From: Algoriphagus resistens
GTDB lineage: Bacteria > Bacteroidota > Bacteroidia > Cytophagales > Cyclobacteriaceae
Reading direction: 5' to 3'
Assembly (NCBI RefSeq): GCF_001442615.1
Contig: NZ_LMXN01000004.1
Location: 186,001-250,000 of the forward strand
Length of the DNA: 64,000 nucleotides
A program made the translations under genes and the position numbers. Below, piece after piece: positions 1 through 9,058 of the stretch (positions are counted from its first letter, which is position 1; every line of letters starts with the position of its first letter). The notes below the pieces were generated by a model. That model saw only the letters and a list, made by a program, of their open reading frames with translations. It was not told the DNA's origin and made no database searches.

Positions 1-768
1 AAAGTGGAAATCGTGAATCCGGCTGACTTCAAAAGTCTGGGAGCAGTGGCAGCAGAATTGGACCAGCCTAGGTCTTTGGCGGTGAACGGAAGCAAGCTTT
101 TTATAAGCGATTATGGACCATATGATGCCAATTATGCTACACCTGATTCTTATGTAGCTGTAGTGAATGGCCTTGACGGCGGGGTGGTTTCGAAGAAAAT
201 CGAAGTTTCCAACAAACCTGAAGACCTTTTTTCTTATGGGAATTACATCATAGTTGCAGGTTCCGAGGAAAACAAAATTGAAATCATTGATGCAACTCAA
301 GAAGCTGTGATCACTATACTGGATCTAGAGGCTTCTCCAAAACAATTCTATGCCGAGGACGGGATTCTTTGGATATACACGGTAGCGGCCGATGAGGTGA
401 AATTTTACACTTTAAACCTTAGCACGCTTGCTTTGGGAACCACCTACACCGCCCCAGTGGCAAATGCTACCAGCAAAATAGCTTTTGATGGAGATGACGA
501 AATGTATGTGTTGACCAGCTCAGGTTATCCTGATTACAATGATGCTGTAGTAAACATTGACATCGAAGAGAATTCTGCTTCTGTTACTGAATTGATCACC
601 GGATCAGGATTTTACGGTATCGGCTTTGACGATGAGAGAGATCAGATCTATGTGGCAAACTCCAACGGTTTCCAGAGAAACGGGACGATTACCGTGCTTT
701 CGGAAAGCGGTTCGGTAATCAGAACTTTTGAAGTAGGAAGAGGGCCTTCAGGATTCCTGCTTTATTAA
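1..768 (+). CDS. YncE/DUF5074-like beta-propeller protein (3' part only)
   Basis: The frame is open from the first base, so the start and any signal peptide lie outside the window and about 255 C-terminal residues are seen. The protein is built of repeated short beta-strand units of the propeller type, for example SLAVNGSKLFISDYG, DEMYVLTSSG and DQIYVANSNG, each about 40-50 residues apart. It ends in GRGPSGFLLY, as in Bacteroidota propeller lipoproteins of the YncE/DUF5074 kind, which often accompany TonB-dependent transporters. No catalytic motif is visible, and a binding or scaffold role at the cell surface is inferred. A strong terminator follows at 844-882. Confidence 0.7.
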   Translation, partial: KVEIVNPADFKSLGAVAAELDQPRSLAVNGSKLFISDYGPYDANYATPDSYVAVVNGLDGGVVSKKIEVSNKPEDLFSYGNYIIVAGSEENKIEIIDATQEAVITILDLEASPKQFYAEDGILWIYTVAADEVKFYTLNLSTLALGTTYTAPVANATSKIAFDGDDEMYVLTSSGYPDYNDAVVNIDIEENSASVTELITGSGFYGIGFDDERDQIYVANSNGFQRNGTITVLSESGSVIRTFEVGRGPSGFLLY

Positions 769-843
769 GATTGAAAACTTGTAAAATAATCAAGCTGTTG
801 GCTGTTATCAGTTGACAGCGAAGTATTCTTTGAACTTTTAAAC

Positions 844-886
844 AAACAGGCCGCTAGGGATTAATTTCATAGCGGCCTGTTTGATT
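844..886 (+). terminator. Rho-independent terminator after the propeller gene
   Basis: A perfect 13-bp inverted repeat pairs AAACAGGCCGCTA (844-856) with TAGCGGCCTGTTT (870-882) around a 13-nt loop, and T-rich sequence follows. Confidence 0.85.
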
Positions 887-931
887 TTCTGTGCCGACAA
901 TTTCGGATTGTATAATATCGTATTTTTAACC

Positions 932-2044
932 ATGAAATTTGATCGATTATATTTTCAGAACCTTTCCAATAGTCTTGAAAAGAAAAGGTAATTCTCCTAA
1001 CTAGTCCCAGACAAGTCGGAAAAACCACGCTTATCCATGAATTACTTACGGATAAAAAATATCTTTTTTTAGATGGCGACGATACTACAACCCGGCGTCT
1101 TTTGGATACACCGAATACAATGCAGATCAAGTCGATTCTCGATGATTATAAATATGTGTTCGTAGATGAAGCTCAGCGAATTGACAATATAGACCTCACT
1201 GCAAAAATAATCCATGATCAAATCCCTGATGTGAGACTGATCCTTAGTGGTTCATCTTCTTTTGAATTATCAGGATCAACCCAAGAACCGCTCACAGGAA
1301 GGAAATTTTCTTTCAATCTATACCCGATAAGTTGGAAAGAATTTGAGCAAAATGTGGGATTTGTAGCTGCAGAACAGGATTTTCCAAATCGGCTTGTCTA
1401 TGGATTCTATCCCGAAATCATCACTCATGTAAGTGATCAAGAAACGCTGTTATATGAACTCACCGAAAGCTACCTCTATAAAGATGTGCTGGCATTAGGT
1501 ATCATCAAAAAGCAAGATATAATCTTTCGCCTTTTACAACTATTAGCTTTCCAGATGGGGAATGAGGTTTCCTATAATGAACTCTCTAGGTCGCTTCAAA
1601 TCGATGTAAAAACTGTAATAAGCTATATCGATTTACTCGAACAGGCTTACGTCGTTTACCGATTGGGCACTTTCAGTAGAAACCTAAGAAACGAAATTAA
1701 GAAGAATAAGAAAATCTATTTTTACGACAATGGGGTTCGCAATGCCCCTATCAAAAATTTGCAACCATTGCCATTGAGAAATGATATCGGCGCTCTTTGG
1801 GAAAATTTCTTGATGTCCGAACGGCTGAAATATTTAGAATATGAAGGGAGAAAGGTCAACAGGTTGGCGAACAAAATACCAACAGGAACTGGATTATATT
1901 GAGGAAAAAGATGGGGCATTAAATGCGTATAAATTTAAGTGGAATCCTGAATCAAAATTCTCGATTCCAGCTTCATTCAAGGGTACATACACAATAGAAT
2001 ATAACATGATCCATCGGGAAAATTTCCGGAGTTTTATGCTGTAG
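932..2044 (+). pseudogene. AAA ATPase with DUF4143 domain, disrupted by two frameshifts
   Basis: Reading through all frames gives a nearly complete AAA_14/DUF4143 ATPase. ATG 932 opens MKFDRLYFQNLSNSLEKK and runs into TAA at 989. The next frame, open from 979, continues VILLTSPRQVGKTTLIHEL, which holds the Walker A, then YVFVDEAQRI (Walker B) and LILSGSSSFEL, and on through DUF4143 to EGRKVNR. Near 1860 the family sequence returns to the first frame (WRTKYQQELDYIEEKDGALNAY) and ends at 2044. The second break looks like a loss of a few bases where VNRYFWRTK would be expected. Two independent shifts make decay more likely than programmed frameshifting. The longest intact piece, 1102-1902, lacks the Walker A if started at its first ATG. 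Confidence 0.8.
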
Positions 2045-2087
2045 AATCAGCCTATCTTCACCTCATATCAGGTATACTCATTGATAA

Positions 2088-2828
2088 TTACATTCTCACG
2101 ACCCCTTCCAGATTCTTTAAATCAAACTGAAGATCCGTATACCCCAACACATATGGGCCGATTTCATACGGAATATAACTGAGGATTAATTTTCCATCCG
2201 CATAACCAATTGCATTCGGAAGAAAGAATCCTGTATCCGGTATAAAGAATCGTCCATCATCTTCAAGCTTTACGCCGTCGGCTACCTCATGGTATTCGCG
2301 AAATGCTTCCTCAGCCAGTTTGAGCATTTTCCTTTGGTCCAAAACCACCTGTTCCCTGCTTAGGGACTTTCCTGTTTGCTTATCGAAGTTCAGGTAATAC
2401 ACACTGGAATTGGGATGTGCCCCGCCGGAATAATTGAATTCGTTGAATACAAAGCTCAGCGTACTGTCGGATTCATAAGTCAGCTTCACCTCAAGTTCCA
2501 CTGTCCATTCTCCTGGAGCATCTGGAAACTCCGTTTTAAATTCTTCATAAGAATCCAGGAAATCATTGGCGGCAGAATCAAGGTTATCAAGCTCCTTATC
2601 CGGATGAAAGTAAACGAGCAATTGTCTCATGATCTCTTCGTTGATCAAATCGGCTGATTCTGCATCAGCAGCTAAGGGATAGCTTATCTCTACTTTCCCA
2701 CATGCATTGTCTATGCATCTTTGCGAGGATACTTTTTTGGTACTGAAGCTTACTAGTTCTTCACGCTGCTCTGGTTTGCTGCATGAGAATATAAGTACCG
2801 CTAGTAATAGAAAGAGCTGGAGTTTCAT
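2088..2828 (-). CDS. DUF3298-like (RsiV-type) lipoprotein
   Basis: A 246-residue lipoprotein. MKLQLFLLLAVLIFSC is a type II signal ending in a lipobox at Cys16. The mature part contains Y-ISYPL near the start, a GEWTVELEVKLTYESDSTLSFVF segment, and YSGGAHPNSSVYYLNFD. This GGAHPN motif is typical of DUF3298/RsiV-like domains. I chose ATG 2828; a TTG lies two codons upstream. It begins just after the meaB stop, so the two genes plus 3823-4230 probably form one transcript. The role is unknown, and an envelope function is inferred from the lipobox. Confidence 0.75.
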   Translation of the reverse strand: MKLQLFLLLAVLIFSCSKPEQREELVSFSTKKVSSQRCIDNACGKVEISYPLAADAESADLINEEIMRQLLVYFHPDKELDNLDSAANDFLDSYEEFKTEFPDAPGEWTVELEVKLTYESDSTLSFVFNEFNYSGGAHPNSSVYYLNFDKQTGKSLSREQVVLDQRKMLKLAEEAFREYHEVADGVKLEDDGRFFIPDTGFFLPNAIGYADGKLILSYIPYEIGPYVLGYTDLQFDLKNLEGVVRM

Positions 2829-2830
2829 GG

Positions 2831-3826
2831 TCAATGTTGATCTTGATTAAAAAAAGCATCTATTAAATCCCTGGCTAAAGTCAATGGGCTAAGCTCTCCG
2901 TTTTCGACCCGAATACGGCTTTGATCCATCTTCCTTTGTACCTCTTTATGTTGAAAGAAGAATTTCCCCAACAAAAACTGAAGGTTTTCATCAAGCCAAT
3001 TTAGACGCTGCCGGGCACGGTTTTCGGCCCAATAACCTGATTGCTGCATTTGAAGCTTGAATTTCCGAATGATTTCCCAAACTTCGCTTAAGCCTTCATT
3101 TGTCACTGAAGAAGCTGTCAATACAGGAGTAGACCAGTTGTTTTGGCCTAAAGGAAAAAGATGAAGTGCATTAGCGTAGATGGATTTAGCCTTCTTTGCA
3201 AGGATTTTATTTTCTCCATCCGCTTTATGGATTACCAGTGCATCAGCCATTTCCATAATACCTTTCTTGATTCCCTGAAGTTCATCCCCAGCTCCTGCGA
3301 GCATAAGAAGCAGAAAGAAATCCACCATGTTTTTCACAGCCGTTTCTGATTGCCCTACCCCTACCGTTTCGACTAAAATTACGTCAAATCCAGCAGCTTC
3401 ACACAGCAACATTGCCTCTCTGGTTCTTAAACTGACACCACCTAATGTGGTGCCGGCGGGGCTGGGTCTGATAAATGCCCGATTGTCTCCTGCCAGCTTT
3501 TCCATTCGGGTCTTGTCTCCAAGTATGCTTCCCCTGCTCTTTGGGCTGGATGGATCTACCGCCAAAACAGCCAAAGTCTGTCCTTTCTCTACCAGCATCT
3601 TTCCAAAAACTTCTATGAAAGTACTTTTCCCCACCCCTGGAACTCCTGTAATTCCAATTCTGACGGACTTGCCGGTGAACGGCAGTAGTTCCTGAACTAA
3701 GTCAGATGCAAGAGACACGTCACTTTCCAACGTACTTTCTACCAGTGTAATTGCCTGACTCAATCTTTTTCGATCACCGGCAATCACACCTGATTTGTAT
3801 TCCTGAAGAGTCAGGCGCTTCTTCAT
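2831..3826 (-). CDS. meaB: Methylmalonyl-CoA mutase-associated GTPase MeaB
   Basis: G3E-family P-loop GTPase of 331 residues that loads and protects adenosylcobalamin in methylmalonyl-CoA mutase (cytoplasm). Walker A is GVPGVGKS at 61-68, preceded by RIGIT. The switch segment DPSSPKSRGSILGDKTRM follows at about 91-108, then VILVETVGVGQSE, with the base-recognition region IHKADGEN near residue 200. The length is normal for MeaB. The start overlaps the stop of the upstream gene (ATG at 3826, stop at 3823). No mutase subunit genes are in the window, so the partner enzyme must be elsewhere. Confidence 0.95.
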   Translation of the reverse strand: MKKRLTLQEYKSGVIAGDRKRLSQAITLVESTLESDVSLASDLVQELLPFTGKSVRIGITGVPGVGKSTFIEVFGKMLVEKGQTLAVLAVDPSSPKSRGSILGDKTRMEKLAGDNRAFIRPSPAGTTLGGVSLRTREAMLLCEAAGFDVILVETVGVGQSETAVKNMVDFFLLLMLAGAGDELQGIKKGIMEMADALVIHKADGENKILAKKAKSIYANALHLFPLGQNNWSTPVLTASSVTNEGLSEVWEIIRKFKLQMQQSGYWAENRARQRLNWLDENLQFLLGKFFFQHKEVQRKMDQSRIRVENGELSPLTLARDLIDAFFNQDQH

Positions 3827-4230
3827 TTTGGATATCCTTCAATAAAACTGACATCTCCCATTGGACTTTTTTGGTATGTGGCTATCACATGTGGCTGTAT
3901 TCCTTTGGCGAAATAAGGCTCCGTTGGTGACAGGCTGATCTTCTGATCCATGTCATCGGAGAAATAGAATACAATCGTCTTACCGTACTTGGTATGCGGC
4001 ATGGCATCTCCATAGTCTCTCATCCAATCCCTGGTATTGTCAAGTGCTTTTACAGCATAAATCCGTACAACCGGCCCAGTGTTATTCTCATTTCTATAGT
4101 CAGCAAGCTCCTGAAATTTTCCTTCAAAGCGTCCCATCCCAGGCTGAGAAAGTGAATCTACAAGGATATACACTACGAGTCCAGCCACAATAAGGGCAAT
4201 TATCCAGAAAATGATTTTAGAGCTTTTCAA
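3823..4230 (-). CDS. Small membrane-anchored protein of unknown function
   Basis: 135 residues with one N-terminal membrane segment (IIFWIIALIVAGLVVYILV, about 6-24) and a soluble remainder, probably periplasmic, without cysteines or a known motif. The only upstream start is TTG at 4230: an in-frame TAG lies two codons before it, and the next Met is beyond the membrane segment. It overlaps meaB by four bases, implying cotranscription. I do not recognise the family. The recurring charged pattern RDWMRDYGDAMPH may help profile searches. Confidence 0.65.
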   Translation of the reverse strand: MKSSKIIFWIIALIVAGLVVYILVDSLSQPGMGRFEGKFQELADYRNENNTGPVVRIYAVKALDNTRDWMRDYGDAMPHTKYGKTIVFYFSDDMDQKISLSPTEPYFAKGIQPHVIATYQKSPMGDVSFIEGYPK

Positions 4231-4283
4231 AAACTAGGTGTGGTTATAAAGATTAGGCCTTAATTTAGCGTAAAATTCCGAGA

Positions 4284-4814
4284 ATGACTTTCGAGTACCT
4301 CAAAGCACTTCATATCATTTTTGTAGTAACCTGGTTTGCAGGACTATTTTATATTGTCCGTCTGTTCATCTATCAAACCGAAGCAATAGAACGGCCTGAA
4401 CCGGAGCGGCAAATCCTAAAGCCTCAGCTTGACTTAATGGCTTCCCGGCTTTGGTATATAATTACTTGGCCATCTGCTATTCTTACCCTAATCTTCGGAT
4501 CTTTGGTACTGAGCCAACGGATGGGATATCTGGAAATGGGTTTTATGCATGCCAAACTTGGCTTTGTTTTCCTGCTGTACTGCTACCATCTTTGGTGTCA
4601 CAAACTTTTCAGGGAACTCCAAGCAGGGCGAACCCGATGGAGCTCAACCCAGTTGAGGATATGGAATGAGGCCTCTACCCTGCTGCTCTTCGCTATTGTA
4701 TTCCTGATCGTACTGAAAAGTACCATGAGCATGGTTTGGGGATTAGCTGGGCTCATTACACTTGGAGTGACCTTGATGCTGGCAATCAAGGGTTATAAAA
4801 AATTCAGAAATTAA
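4284..4814 (+). CDS. HemJ/CopD-like membrane protein
   Basis: 176 residues with four to five predicted membrane helices. The opening YLKALHIIFVVTWFAGLFYIVRLFIY is characteristic of the HemJ (UPF0093) protoporphyrinogen oxidase family and the related CopD superfamily, with the conserved His at residue 10. A second helix region carries MHAKLGFVFLLYCYHLWC, whose His residues could bind haem. HemJ oxidises protoporphyrinogen IX in haem synthesis at the inner membrane. The downstream SCO and cytochrome c genes fit a haem/respiration context. HemJ is preferred, but a copper-related CopD role cannot be excluded from sequence alone. Confidence 0.75.
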   Translation: MTFEYLKALHIIFVVTWFAGLFYIVRLFIYQTEAIERPEPERQILKPQLDLMASRLWYIITWPSAILTLIFGSLVLSQRMGYLEMGFMHAKLGFVFLLYCYHLWCHKLFRELQAGRTRWSSTQLRIWNEASTLLLFAIVFLIVLKSTMSMVWGLAGLITLGVTLMLAIKGYKKFRN

Positions 4815-4825
4815 TATTAACTACC

Positions 4826-5476
4826 ATGGATACAAGGTCTTCAATTCTTTACCTTCTTCTACTTTCGTTATTATTCTCTCAGTGCAAACCCGCCGGAGAC
4901 AAAAAGACACCACTTCCCAAGCTTGGCAATTGGCATATGGATGAAAAAACTGTGGATGGAAAAGTAGTTCAGGATACTGTATACCATAAAATCTCAGACT
5001 TTTCCTTTATCAACCAAGACGGGGAAACAATCACAAATGAATCCGTTGACGGAAAAGTCTATGTGGCTGATTTCTTTTTTACCACTTGTCCTACCATCTG
5101 TCCGATCATGAAGAAGGAAATGCTCCGGGTTTATGAAGAATTTGGAGACAACCCAAACTTTAAAATATTAAGCCATTCTATTGATCCGACCCATGACACA
5201 CAAGAGGTCCTGAAAGATTATGCTCAAAAGCTTGGAATTGAGGATGCGGAAACCTGGAATTTTCTTACCGGTGATCCTGAGAAAATATACGAAATAGGAC
5301 AAACAAGTTACTTGACCACGGCACAGGAAGATCAAACTGCGGCCGGAGGTTTTTTACACAGCGGTGCTTTTGTGTTGGTAGACCAAAACGGTCACATTCG
5401 CGGTGTATACGACGGGACAAAAGCAGAGCAAGTGGATCAGTTGATTACAGATATTCCAAAAATCCTGGGTAAATGA
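4826..5476 (+). CDS. SCO family copper chaperone/thioredoxin-like lipoprotein
   Basis: 216 residues. The type II signal has Cys20 in LLFSQC, so the protein is probably lipid-anchored. The SCO/SenC thioredoxin fold has the copper site Cys88-x3-Cys92 in TTCPTICPIM and the third ligand His178 in GGFLHSGAFVLVD. SCO proteins deliver copper to, or reduce, the CuA centre of cytochrome c oxidase. The stop overlaps the start of the cytochrome gene in ATGA, so the two are translationally coupled. Confidence 0.93.
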   Translation: MDTRSSILYLLLLSLLFSQCKPAGDKKTPLPKLGNWHMDEKTVDGKVVQDTVYHKISDFSFINQDGETITNESVDGKVYVADFFFTTCPTICPIMKKEMLRVYEEFGDNPNFKILSHSIDPTHDTQEVLKDYAQKLGIEDAETWNFLTGDPEKIYEIGQTSYLTTAQEDQTAAGGFLHSGAFVLVDQNGHIRGVYDGTKAEQVDQLITDIPKILGK

Positions 5477-5913
5477 AAAAGTACCTGATAATTCTGTTGT
5501 TTGCGGCAGCCTGTAGTCCAAAAAATTCTCAAAAGGAGAATACACTCTCACAAATTGAAGATCCTGAGGTAATGAAATACGCTGTCGAAGGAAAAACAAT
5601 TTATGAAAACCACTGTGGGAATTGTCATCAAAACGATGGTACGGGTCTAGGTAAACTAATCCCACCTTTGAGAGATTCAGATTACTTTCAGAAAAGCATA
5701 CACCGTACGGCATGGATTATGAAGCACGGGCAGGAAGGAGAAATCATCGTAAATGGCCAGAGCTACAACCATCCTATGCCAGCAAGCCCGCAACTCTCAC
5801 CTCTGGAAATCTCTCAAATCAGTACATACCTATATAATATCTGGGGGATGAAAGAAGGAAAAATCACCTCTAAACAGGTGGAAAAATACCTGGAAGAGAG
5901 GCCGGAACTTTAA
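5473..5913 (+). CDS. Monohaem c-type cytochrome lipoprotein
   Basis: 146 residues with a lipobox Cys14 (AAAC) and one haem-binding site CGNCH at 48-52. The probable axial ligand is Met102 in NHPMPASP. The class I cytochrome c domain spans about 35-130. It acts as a membrane-attached electron carrier in the periplasm. The start overlaps the SCO gene by four bases, suggesting joint production and a link to a terminal oxidase. It converges with 5915-6334, with only one base between the stops. Confidence 0.9.
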   Translation: MKKYLIILLFAAACSPKNSQKENTLSQIEDPEVMKYAVEGKTIYENHCGNCHQNDGTGLGKLIPPLRDSDYFQKSIHRTAWIMKHGQEGEIIVNGQSYNHPMPASPQLSPLEISQISTYLYNIWGMKEGKITSKQVEKYLEERPEL

Positions 5914-5914
5914 C

Positions 5915-6334
5915 TTACTTCAGCAGCTCATCAGCTTTAGCCAGTGCCGCCTTCACATCTTGGTTTACTTCAGTAATCAAAACCATTTGTCCGTCAAGGT
6001 ATTTTTTGAGTTCTTCCTCACTCATTTCACCATCTTCAGGTTCGTATTGGTGCATCCAATCAAACATGGCTTCGTATGCGATATTTAAATCATAGGCAAG
6101 CGCTTTATATTCCTCCACAGCCGATGAATCAACAGGCTCTTGGGCTTGCATCTCTTCAGCTTTTTCGATTGCTTTACGCTGTAGCGATTGGAGCTGTCCC
6201 ATTTTAGGCATTACCTCATCATGAACAGCAATCACTTCAGCTCTGAGCTTTTCGTTCTCTTTCGAAGAACTTGATCCACAAGCATTTAGAATCAATAATA
6301 AGGGGAAAATTAAAAATAGAATTGTTCGCTTCAT
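5915..6334 (-). CDS. Small coiled-coil lipoprotein, unknown function
   Basis: 139 residues. The type II signal ends LLLILNACG (Cys19). The mature protein is almost wholly helical and charged: LRAEVIAVHDEVMPKMGQLQ, then QRKAIEKAEEMQ, then a stretch with MHQYEPEDGE before the C-terminal KAALAKADELLK. Similar Bacteroidota proteins are sometimes labelled viral A-type inclusion protein, a name that carries no function. It is monocistronic between convergent and divergent neighbours. Confidence 0.7.
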   Translation of the reverse strand: MKRTILFLIFPLLLILNACGSSSSKENEKLRAEVIAVHDEVMPKMGQLQSLQRKAIEKAEEMQAQEPVDSSAVEEYKALAYDLNIAYEAMFDWMHQYEPEDGEMSEEELKKYLDGQMVLITEVNQDVKAALAKADELLK

Positions 6335-6462
6335 GATTCCTCAGTTTATTCATACCAAAGGTACTATTTTATCTATATATAGTATTATCTAGCAAGGTGA
6401 TATTGGAAGGTGATTTATTCGGACAGAGCTATTAATTTTAGAAGCAATTAAACACTGACACT

Positions 6463-7284
6463 ATGAAACCATTTTGCTTTGCCGACGGGCAAATTATTTC
6501 TACTGAAAAAGCCAGCATTCACCCGATGGACCTGGGTATAATAAGAGGGTATGGGATATTTGATTTTTTCCGGACAGTAAATTTCAAACCGCTTTTTCTG
6601 GATAGCTACTTAGATCGGTTTTTCGCATCTGCAGAAAAAACCTTTCTTCCTTTGGACTATTCCCGTGCCGAACTGAAAACGGTAATTCAGGATTTAATTG
6701 AGAAAAACCATCTTAAAGACGGGGGAATTAGAATGGTTTTGAGTGGAGGTGTCTCATCAAATCACTTTTCCCCTGCCAAAGGAAAGCTGTTCATTTTTGC
6801 CGAATCACTGATTTTCCCGGCCCAAGAGAAATATGAAAAGGGCATTAAATTACTTTCTCTCGAATATGTAAGACCGATTGCAGAGATTAAAACCACAAAC
6901 TATGCGCTTCCGGTCTGGGACAGTATACGCTGGAAAGATGCAGGAGCTGAAGATGTTCTCTACCACATGAACGGTATCATAAGCGAAAGCTCACGTAGCA
7001 ATTTTTTCATCGTGAAGGAAGGGATTATCAGTACTCCCGATGCACATGTGCTGATGGGAATCACCCGCAAACATGTGATAGAATTGGCTGGAGGCGTACA
7101 AATCAGGCCTGTCAGCATGCAAGAAGCACTGAATGCTGATGAGGCTTTTATCACCAGTACTACTAAGGTGCTTCTTCCGGTAACCCAAATCGATGATCAT
7201 GAAATCGGAACTGGCAAACCGGGTACAGTCTCTCTTGGTCTGTTGGAAAAGTTCAGAGAATTGGAAAAAGAAATCTGTTACTGA
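6463..7284 (+). CDS. Class IV PLP aminotransferase (branched-chain/D-amino acid type)
   Basis: 273 residues in fold type IV. RGYGIFDFFRT at 28-38 is the substrate-side loop. Lys143 in EIKTTNY is the expected PLP Schiff-base lysine, and the conserved Glu lies in ISESSRSNFFIVK. TSTTKVLLPV near the C-terminus is the cofactor-binding turn. The length fits IlvE, DAT or aminodeoxychorismate lyase. Sequence alone does not decide among these, so no symbol is given. It is a single gene with a shared hairpin (7297-7335) after it. Confidence 0.88.
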   Translation: MKPFCFADGQIISTEKASIHPMDLGIIRGYGIFDFFRTVNFKPLFLDSYLDRFFASAEKTFLPLDYSRAELKTVIQDLIEKNHLKDGGIRMVLSGGVSSNHFSPAKGKLFIFAESLIFPAQEKYEKGIKLLSLEYVRPIAEIKTTNYALPVWDSIRWKDAGAEDVLYHMNGIISESSRSNFFIVKEGIISTPDAHVLMGITRKHVIELAGGVQIRPVSMQEALNADEAFITSTTKVLLPVTQIDDHEIGTGKPGTVSLGLLEKFRELEKEICY

Positions 7285-7296
7285 AAAATCTTTACG

Positions 7297-7335
7297 TTGG
7301 TTAATTGGGAGAACTGAAATCTCTCAATTAACCAA
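7297..7335. terminator. Bidirectional hairpin between convergent genes
   Basis: A 16-base arm, TTGGTTAATTGGGAGA (7297-7312), pairs with TCTCTCAATTAACCAA (7320-7335) with one mismatch and a 7-nt loop. The right arm includes the last codons and stop of the minus-strand DUF3299 gene, so one hairpin serves both convergent genes. Confidence 0.75.
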
Positions 7336-7764
7336 AGACCCATTGGTCAAAATGTACATGAGTTTCTCAGGATCCTTACTATTCAGGGTAAGTGTTCCCC
7401 GTACCCTTACTCTGTTTGAAGTATATTTTATTGGTGAAGCCATAGCTACTTCCATAACGGTTTCAGGACCGCCTGAGCCGCAGAAGAAGCATTCCGCCAA
7501 AGGCAAACTTGAAAGAATGATATGTTCTGGCTTGAACATGCCCTCAAAAGGAATAATATAACCGTCAGCCTCCACCACTTTGCCTTCCAATTTAGTGATG
7601 TTCTCAGAAAATACCGGTACATACAGCTCCCCGTATTCATCTTCGGAAATTTTATAGGTTACCTCGGAGAGACTCTTCCAGACACTGGTACTTTGTGCCA
7701 AAAGGGGAGCTTGTCCTACAATCACCACTAGAATTGCCAAAAAGGCTACTTTAACTTTGCTCAT
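7324..7764 (-). CDS. DUF3299 periplasmic protein
   Basis: 146 residues. An N-terminal signal peptide has a likely cleavage after LLAQ (residue 24). The family core includes LEGKVVEADGYIIPFEG and then CFFCGSGGPE, with a Cys91-x2-Cys94 pair that could bind a metal or form a disulfide. DUF3299 genes often sit beside an FtsX-type ABC transporter, as here: the permease ends 28 bases upstream. By analogy with Zrg-type loci a role in metal (zinc) handling is possible. That is inference. Confidence 0.8.
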   Translation of the reverse strand: MSKVKVAFLAILVVIVGQAPLLAQSTSVWKSLSEVTYKISEDEYGELYVPVFSENITKLEGKVVEADGYIIPFEGMFKPEHIILSSLPLAECFFCGSGGPETVMEVAMASPIKYTSNRVRVRGTLTLNSKDPEKLMYILTNGSLVN

Positions 7765-7792
7765 ATATTCGGGTTTTAAAATCTGCTGCTAG

Positions 7793-9058
7793 TTAAACCT
7801 TTGTCAATTGTTTTGCAATACTTGTTTGATAAGCTGCAAAAGCCGGAATCACTGAAGCCAACACTCCCACCACTAACGCATAAACTACTATCCAAAGTTC
7901 TTGCATTAGAAAAATCCATGGCTGAAGCGTGCTTACAACCCCCTGTTCATTGTAAGAAATAATGACCGAAAGGAACGTGTGCCCAAGTAAAATCCCAAGG
8001 ATAGCTCCTATAGATGTCAGCATGATCCCTTCCAAAAAAATCAGCAGCAAAAGCTGAATCCTAGATGCTCCGATAGCCCGTAGGATCGCCAGATCGTATT
8101 TCCTTTCTTTCAATGAATTATACAGGGCAATAAAAATCCCAAGTCCTGAAATCCCTATGATCACGACCGCCAATCCTTGCAGCAGTGTAATCCCGACCCC
8201 AAGCAACTCGAAAAGCCTGGACATCTCAAAAGATGGGGACGCCGCTTGCATGGATGTGCCCGAATTGATCAACCGAGGAAGCTGGATCGCCGCCATGGGA
8301 TTTCGGTATTGGATCAAAAGTGCAGTCAACTCTCTGGACTCATCGGTTTTAGGGAAACCTTTTGTAGCTATTGATTGCTGAGGATTGAATTCATGAGGCT
8401 CTTCGTGAACCGATGTAGAATCCCCAGTTTCAGCCGCTTCCCCTTCATCATGCGCGTACCAAATAGATTCCACGCTTGTCAAAATCAAACGGTCGAGCAC
8501 ATTGCCTTTTCTCTCCAAAACTCCGGTCACTTTGAATTTATTAGCATCATGGTCATGGCTTCCTATGCTTATCCCATGACTTCCTACAAATTCATCCCCT
8601 ATACCAACTCCCGTTTTCTCAGCAACCTCCGCTCCTAAGATCACTTCAAATGGGTTTTCCCAAAGTTTTCCGCCATTCAGCTGGACTTCATATAGTGCGG
8701 GATAATCATGGTTTGTTCCCACAATCCGAAAACCCTGGAAATTATCCCCCAAAGCCATTGGAATTACCTTCTTCACCAATCGATTTTTTACTAGCTTTTG
8801 GGCCTCATCCATCGGGATATTTCCAGTAGGAAAGTCAATGTGATAGACTCCCGAGAGAATTATTTGCAAAGGACTTCCCTTGGCTCCGACAACCAAATCT
8901 ATTCCAGCTGCATCCTGGTTCATTTTCTTTTCAAACTGATCCTGAATAAGTAGCAGAACGGTGATAATAGCTAGCCCCAGAGCCAGCAGAAACACATTCA
9001 ACCCAGTAGAAAGTGGCCTGAAAGTCAAATATTTCCAGCTGAGTTTGAATAAATTCAT
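7793..9058 (-). CDS. FtsX/MacB-type ABC transporter permease with His-rich loop
   Basis: 421 residues. There is one N-terminal membrane helix (about 20-40), a large periplasmic MacB-like domain, and three C-terminal helices (about 285-315, 330-365, 385-410), the usual FtsX layout. The periplasmic part holds FVGSHGISIGSHDHDANKF and an acidic/His segment with YAHDEGEAAETGD and VHEEPHEF, suggestive of metal contact. VLDRLILTSVESIW matches permeases found with DUF3299 proteins. It overlaps the ATPase gene by four bases. It probably works with the 9055-9687 ATPase as a mechanotransmission or envelope system and not as a classical importer. Confidence 0.88.
   Translation of the reverse strand: MNLFKLSWKYLTFRPLSTGLNVFLLALGLAIITVLLLIQDQFEKKMNQDAAGIDLVVGAKGSPLQIILSGVYHIDFPTGNIPMDEAQKLVKNRLVKKVIPMALGDNFQGFRIVGTNHDYPALYEVQLNGGKLWENPFEVILGAEVAEKTGVGIGDEFVGSHGISIGSHDHDANKFKVTGVLERKGNVLDRLILTSVESIWYAHDEGEAAETGDSTSVHEEPHEFNPQQSIATKGFPKTDESRELTALLIQYRNPMAAIQLPRLINSGTSMQAASPSFEMSRLFELLGVGITLLQGLAVVIIGISGLGIFIALYNSLKERKYDLAILRAIGASRIQLLLLIFLEGIMLTSIGAILGILLGHTFLSVIISYNEQGVVSTLQPWIFLMQELWIVVYALVVGVLASVIPAFAAYQTSIAKQLTKV

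Noticed and set aside
981..991. A-rich GAAAAGAAAAGG as a programmed frameshift signal in the ATPase gene
   Set aside because: A -1 slip would join the frames, but the second break near 1860 would still stop the product, so simple decay explains both.
867..1130. Minus-strand frame of 87 codons
   Set aside because: It is antisense to the broken ATPase gene and to the terminator, with no protein-like features.
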